Below are positions 60,377-64,000 of a stretch of DNA of 64,000 nucleotides, one piece after another. Source of the DNA: DATIUV01 sp049322755 (GTDB lineage Bacteria > Pseudomonadota > Gammaproteobacteria > Burkholderiales > UBA6910). The notes beneath the pieces are model-generated. The model did not search any database, was not told the origin of the DNA, and saw nothing but the letters and a program-made list of their open reading frames with translations. The stretch lies in assembly GCA_049322755.1 (NCBI GenBank), contig JBMOQX010000073.1, positions 62,001-126,000 on the forward strand, written 5' to 3'. Position numbers and translations under genes: made by a program. The number at the start of each line of letters is the position of its first letter. Within the stretch, counting starts at the first letter, position 1.

Positions 60377-61626
60377 GCTGCCGCGGCGCCCTGGGCACGC
60401 GCGAGATAAGCTTCCACGATCCGGGTCGGGTCCCGAAGCAGCGTGGCCTTCCAGCGCCCGAGCGGCGAGCCGGTCTGGATCAGGCCGCGGAGCACGCCGA
60501 CGTGCTCCGTAAGGCCCAGGCAGTTGGCACCCACCAGCCGGTCACCGTGGAACTGCAGCTGCAGGTAGCGGTACTCGCTCTCGTCGACGAACTCCGCGCC
60601 CTCGCCGCCCTCGACTCCCATCCACTGCCCGAACGACGTGGAGATGAGGCCCATGGTATCGAGCACGTTCATCACCAGCTGGCCGCCGGAGGTGGCGCGG
60701 CGGCCCGCCATGTTGAGCGCCGCGAGCCGCGCCTCTTCGGCGGCCGTGGGCTGAATGGCGTTGACGATCTTCGCGCCGGTGAAAAGCTCCGCCGCCTGCG
60801 ACACGTCGCCCGCGGCGTAGACGCCGGCGACGCTGGTCTGGCCGGTTTCGTCCACCAGGACGCCGGCGTCGATCCGGATGCCGGAGCTTTTCAGGAAATC
60901 GACGTTGGGCGCGACGCCGGTGGCGTTCACCACCAGATCGACCGTGAGATGCGAGCCGTCGGACAGCGTCACGTCCACCGCGTCCTTCCCGGCGGGCTCC
61001 ATCTTCTCCACCCGGGTGGAGGTCAGCACACGCACGCCCCGGGTTTCCACCCAGCGCTTGATCAGGCCGCCGGCAGTCTCGCTCATCATGCGCGGCACCA
61101 GGCGGTTGCCCATCTCCACCAGCGTCAGCTCGACGCCGCGCGCCTTGAGCGACTCCAGGATGATGCAGCCGATGAAGCCGGCGCCCATCTGCAGCACGCG
61201 GGCGCCCTTCTTCGCGCGCCGCATGATGGCGCGGGCGTCGGCGAGCGTCCAGCACGGCAGCACTTGCGGCAGGTCCGCGCCGGAAATCGGCGGGCGGTTC
61301 GGATGCGAGCCGGTCGCGATCAGCAGCCGGTCGTAGCCGAACGACTTGCCGCCGTCGAGCGTGACCGTGCGCTGTTTCGTGTCCAGCGCGGTGGCGCGGC
61401 CGGCGACGAGCCGGATCTTCAAGGCATCGAAATGCCCGGCGCTCTTGCGCAGGCGCGTTCCCGCCTCGTCGATCTGGCCTTCCAGCAGGTAGGGAATCGC
61501 CATGCGCGAATACGGCGGCTCCGGCTCGTCGCCGATCAGGACGATCCCGGCCGCGGGATCCTCCTTGCGCAGCGTCTCGGCCGCAATGACGCCGGCCGGG
61601 CCGTTGCCGATGATGACGTGCTTCAT
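60373..61626 (-). CDS. aorC: FAD/NAD-binding subunit of aldehyde oxidoreductase (AorC-like)
   Basis: The 417-residue flavoprotein has HVIIGNGPAGVIAAETL (FAD), a second dinucleotide fold around VLQMGAGFIGCIILESL (NAD), and a FAD-contact segment GVYAAGDVSQAAEL. It resembles rubredoxin/NADH oxidase-type reductases. In Aromatoleum aromaticum the AorABC complex uses such a subunit to pass electrons from the tungsten subunit to NAD. It overlaps the MoaD-like gene. Confidence 0.87.
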   Translation of the reverse strand: MKHVIIGNGPAGVIAAETLRKEDPAAGIVLIGDEPEPPYSRMAIPYLLEGQIDEAGTRLRKSAGHFDALKIRLVAGRATALDTKQRTVTLDGGKSFGYDRLLIATGSHPNRPPISGADLPQVLPCWTLADARAIMRRAKKGARVLQMGAGFIGCIILESLKARGVELTLVEMGNRLVPRMMSETAGGLIKRWVETRGVRVLTSTRVEKMEPAGKDAVDVTLSDGSHLTVDLVVNATGVAPNVDFLKSSGIRIDAGVLVDETGQTSVAGVYAAGDVSQAAELFTGAKIVNAIQPTAAEEARLAALNMAGRRATSGGQLVMNVLDTMGLISTSFGQWMGVEGGEGAEFVDESEYRYLQLQFHGDRLVGANCLGLTEHVGVLRGLIQTGSPLGRWKATLLRDPTRIVEAYLARAQGAAAA

Positions 61627-61669
61627 GCGTTCAGTTCTTTGCTGGTCGTGTCGAATCCGGAAAAGCGGT

Positions 61670-61854
61670 AACCGCCAAGGGCGCGAAGGACGCGAAGGAA
61701 ACTGAAGTTCGTTCTTCGGCCCGGCGGTACCTGCGGCTCATCTTAGTCGCCGAATCCAAAGTGCCGCGGAAGCGCACCGGTCTTGAGCCGGCCGGAAGCG
61801 ACGGCCGCAATCGAAAAACGATCTTCCTTCGCGTCCTTCGCGCCCTTTCCGGTT
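61670..61854. repeat. Long inverted repeat between aorC and aorB
   Basis: AACCGCCAAGGGCGCGAAGG (arm 61670-61699) and its complement at 61825-61854 match over 28 of 30 positions and enclose 125 bp. The unit CGCGAAGGACGCGAAGGA is the same type as in the inner arms at 37781-37876. The enclosed sequence has no gene. It sits in the middle of the aor operon, so it is transcribed unless it terminates. Confidence 0.8.
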
Positions 61855-61868
61855 CAAGATATTGGCCG

Positions 61869-63725
61869 CTAGCCCCGCAGTCCCAGCCGCGACAGCGTCT
61901 CCGCCGTCGGCACGCCCTTGGCGTCCCAGCCGCGCACCTCGTAGTACTTGGGCAGCATGACGTCCAGATGGCAGACCTCGCCTTTCTGCGGGCCGCTGTC
62001 GGCGCCTTCCTTCAGCAGCCGCGGCGGCAGGGTGTCGTCCTTGGCGCTCAGGCCGGCGCGCAGGTTGAACTCGCGCTCCAGGTTCCAGATGCGCTCGCCC
62101 ATCTCGGTGAGGCTCTCCACCGTCCAGTCGCCTTCGCAGGCGGCGGCGATCTGGGGCTGGATGTCGTTCAGCGTCCAGGCGAAGGTGGTGAACAGGCACA
62201 GGCCGCTGGAGTCCACCGCCGCGGTGGCGTCCTGGAAGGCCTTCAGCATTTCCGGCTTGCCCTCGGTCGCCCGCGGCTCGGTCTTCACCGGGATGCCCAG
62301 CACCTCGGTGGACACCATGTAGCCCCGCAGGTGGCAGGCGCCGCGGTTGGACGTGGCGTAGGCGAGCCCCATGCCCTGCAGCGCGCGGCCGTCGTAGGCC
62401 GGAAACTCCTGGCCCTTCACGCTCATCGACAGCTCCGGCTTGCCGTGCTTCTCGCACAGCCGCCTCGAGCCCAGCCCCAGCTCCTTGCCGAAGCCCTCGC
62501 CGCGGGCGGTGAGCTCCGCCATCCTCGTCAGCGCTTCCGCCGAGCCGAACCTGAGCGGGATGCCGCCGGTGTCCTGGTCGGTGACGAGCCCCAGCTCGTA
62601 GAGCTCCATCGCCGCGCCGACGGTGGCGCCGAACGAGATCGGGTCGAAGCCGTCCTCGTTGCAGATGAAGTTGGCGTAGGTGAGCGCCTCCAGGTCGGAA
62701 ACCCCCGGTGCCGCGCCCAGCGCCCACGCCGCCTCGTACTCGAGGCCGCCGGAGGCGCCCCAGTACTCGGGCTTGTTCTTCACCGTGTAGTGGGTCTCGT
62801 CGATCCGGGAAATGCGCCCGCAGGCGATGGTGCAGCCGAAGCACGCCTGGTTGGTCACCAGGTTCGCTCTTCCGTCGGTGGGCCGCTTCTCGTGCATCGC
62901 CTCGCCGGAGATTTTCGAGGCGCCCTCGAACTGCACGTTGCGGTGGTTGCGCGTCGGCAGCGCGCCCACCTCGTTGATCACGTTCATCAGCACCTGGGTG
63001 CCGTAGGTGGGCAGGCCCTGGCCGGTGACCGGATGGTGGTGCAGCACCTCCTTGCCGGCCTTGACCGCCGCCATGAACGCCTTCGGGTCGCGCACGCCGC
63101 CGACGCCCCTGGTGCCGCGCACCGCGATCGCCTTGAGGTTCTTCGAGCCCATCACCGCACCCACGCCCGAGCGGCCCGCCGCCCGGTGCAGGTCGTTGAT
63201 GATGGCGGCGTAGAGCACGCCGTTCTCGCCGGCGCGGCCGATGCAGGAGACGCGGATCTGCGGGTCCTGGTGCCTGGCCTTGATCGCCGGCTCGGTGTCC
63301 CAGGTGGACTTGCCCCAGATGAAGTCGGCGGGCAGCAGCTCGGCCCTGTCGTTCTCGACGTAGAGGTAGACCGGCGCCTTGGCCCTGCCCTCGACGATGA
63401 TCATGTCCCAGCCCGCCATTTTCAGCTCGGCGCCGAAGAAGCCGCCGGAGTTGGAGCAGGCGATGGCGCCCGTCAGCGCGCCCTTGGTGATCACCGAGTA
63501 GCGGCCGCCGGTGGAGGCCATGGTGCCGGTGAGCGGGCCGGTGGCGAAGATCAGCTTGTTGTCGGGCGAGAGCGGATCCACCTTGGCGTCCACTTCCTCG
63601 ACGAAGTACTTGGTGGCGAGCCCGCGCTGGCCCAGGTACTGCTTCGCCCAGTCCATGTTGAGCGGCTCGGAAGCGCACGTGCCCCGGGTCAGGTTCACGC
63701 GCAGGAGCTTGCGTTGCCATGCCAT
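61869..63725 (-). CDS. aorB: Tungsten-containing aldehyde:ferredoxin oxidoreductase large subunit (AorB-like)
   Basis: The 618-residue protein has the AOR-family layout. The N-terminal pyranopterin-binding domain shows LTGTMASTGGRYSVITKG and AAGRSGVGAVMGSKNLKAI. The [4Fe-4S] ligands lie in QACFGCTIACGR (three Cys), with the fourth probably in SSGLCLFTTF near the C-terminus. AOR oxidises aldehydes to carboxylates with tungsten bis-pyranopterin. Only 18 bp separate it from the ferredoxin-type subunit gene. Confidence 0.95.
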   Translation of the reverse strand: MAWQRKLLRVNLTRGTCASEPLNMDWAKQYLGQRGLATKYFVEEVDAKVDPLSPDNKLIFATGPLTGTMASTGGRYSVITKGALTGAIACSNSGGFFGAELKMAGWDMIIVEGRAKAPVYLYVENDRAELLPADFIWGKSTWDTEPAIKARHQDPQIRVSCIGRAGENGVLYAAIINDLHRAAGRSGVGAVMGSKNLKAIAVRGTRGVGGVRDPKAFMAAVKAGKEVLHHHPVTGQGLPTYGTQVLMNVINEVGALPTRNHRNVQFEGASKISGEAMHEKRPTDGRANLVTNQACFGCTIACGRISRIDETHYTVKNKPEYWGASGGLEYEAAWALGAAPGVSDLEALTYANFICNEDGFDPISFGATVGAAMELYELGLVTDQDTGGIPLRFGSAEALTRMAELTARGEGFGKELGLGSRRLCEKHGKPELSMSVKGQEFPAYDGRALQGMGLAYATSNRGACHLRGYMVSTEVLGIPVKTEPRATEGKPEMLKAFQDATAAVDSSGLCLFTTFAWTLNDIQPQIAAACEGDWTVESLTEMGERIWNLEREFNLRAGLSAKDDTLPPRLLKEGADSGPQKGEVCHLDVMLPKYYEVRGWDAKGVPTAETLSRLGLRG

Positions 63726-63743
63726 GATCGTGTCCTCCTCGTC

Positions 63744-64000
63744 TCAGGCGCTCGCGCGCGGCGCGGTGTCGGTCCTGCCGGCCCACGCGCGCATGCGGTC
63801 GAGCCCGGTCCAGTTGGCGTCGATGTAGGTGATGGCGCCGGTGGGGCAGGCCTCGGCACACGCCGGATTGCCGCCGCACAGGTCGCACTTGATCACCTTG
63901 CCGGTGTCCACGTTGTAATTGACGGTGCCGAACGGGCAGGCGATGGTGCAGACCTTGCAGCCGACGCACACCGCGTCCAGGATGACCTTGGCGCCGGTGG
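63744..64000 (-). CDS. aorA: Ferredoxin-type subunit of aldehyde oxidoreductase (AorA-like, partial)
   Basis: Only the last 85 residues are in the window; the 5' end lies beyond it. Two [4Fe-4S] motifs are visible (CVGCKVCTIACP and CDLCGGNPACAEACP). In Aromatoleum, AorA is a polyferredoxin small subunit that forms filaments with AorB. The frame is open to the window edge. Confidence 0.9.
   Translation of the reverse strand, partial: TGAKVILDAVCVGCKVCTIACPFGTVNYNVDTGKVIKCDLCGGNPACAEACPTGAITYIDANWTGLDRMRAWAGRTDTAPRASA

Overview
The window is high-GC DNA from a betaproteobacterium, most like the Rhodocyclales (Azoarcus/Aromatoleum/Thauera type). The evidence is gene order and content: hemC-hemD-hemX-hemY next to ppc, dsbD-tlpA-aroQ-accB-accC-prmA, an H1-like lysine-rich SWIB protein, a multi-heme cytochrome c5-type protein, and an AorABC-type tungsten aldehyde oxidoreductase cluster. 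The genus cannot be fixed from the sequence alone.

Layout. 1-2.2 kb: end of a coenzyme-B12 glutamate mutase operon (glmL, glmE). 2.2-5.0 kb: ppc on the minus strand with a truncated thioredoxin-like gene upstream. 5.2-9.5 kb: haem synthesis genes hemC, hemD, hemX, hemY. 9.5-14.3 kb: a flavin/[2Fe-2S] reductase, an epimerase, cutA, dsbD and a TlpA-like thioredoxin. 14.4-18.5 kb: aroQ, accBC, prmA and a zinc-ribbon membrane protein. 18.5-23.8 kb: glycine cleavage genes gcvT, gcvH, gcvPA and gcvPB, with tpx between the two P-protein halves, then dgkA. 24-25.9 kb: SWIB/H1-like protein, a GT4 glycosyltransferase and an internally deleted PAP2 phosphatase gene.

26.0-33.8 kb is the most coherent accessory unit. 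A MerR-family regulator carries both hallmark motifs of the B12 photoreceptors CarH/LitR (Wx9EH and ExHxxG). It is divergent from a translationally coupled seven-gene operon: FAD oxidoreductase, DUF1365, cyclopropane-synthase-like methyltransferase, chalcone-isomerase-like protein, GPH transporter, SDR, NTF2-like protein. Three copies of a 13-bp palindrome of the type TTGTC-CNN-GACAA lie in and around the divergent promoter region. I infer a light- or stress-induced membrane lipid modification system.

33.8-39.2 kb: pfkB-type kinase, glycine-zipper lipoprotein, an olsB-plsC (ornithine lipid) pair behind a Pho-box-like promoter, apaH, and a tri-haem cytochrome c. A tRNA-Arg(CCG) gene at 39.27 kb is the left end of a roughly 15-kb genomic island (about 39.35-54.37 kb). 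A degenerate copy of the tRNA 3' end marks the right end. The island carries a large serine recombinase whose reading frame runs antisense into the tRNA, a TacA/TacT-type toxin-antitoxin pair, several decayed genes, an AraC-AKR-WrbA-SnoaL cassette, a dead IS481-type transposase, and a two-gene arginine catabolic module in which arginase and ornithine aminotransferase are fused in one 712-residue protein.

54.4-59.4 kb returns to the core style: ald, a YbdK-type ligase, a phosphonoacetaldehyde-dehydrogenase-like ALDH and a NUDIX hydrolase. 59.8-64 kb holds the minus-strand aldehyde:(ferredoxin/NAD) oxidoreductase cluster: aorA (partial), aorB, aorC, a MoaD-like protein and a small unknown. A long inverted repeat sits between aorB and aorC.
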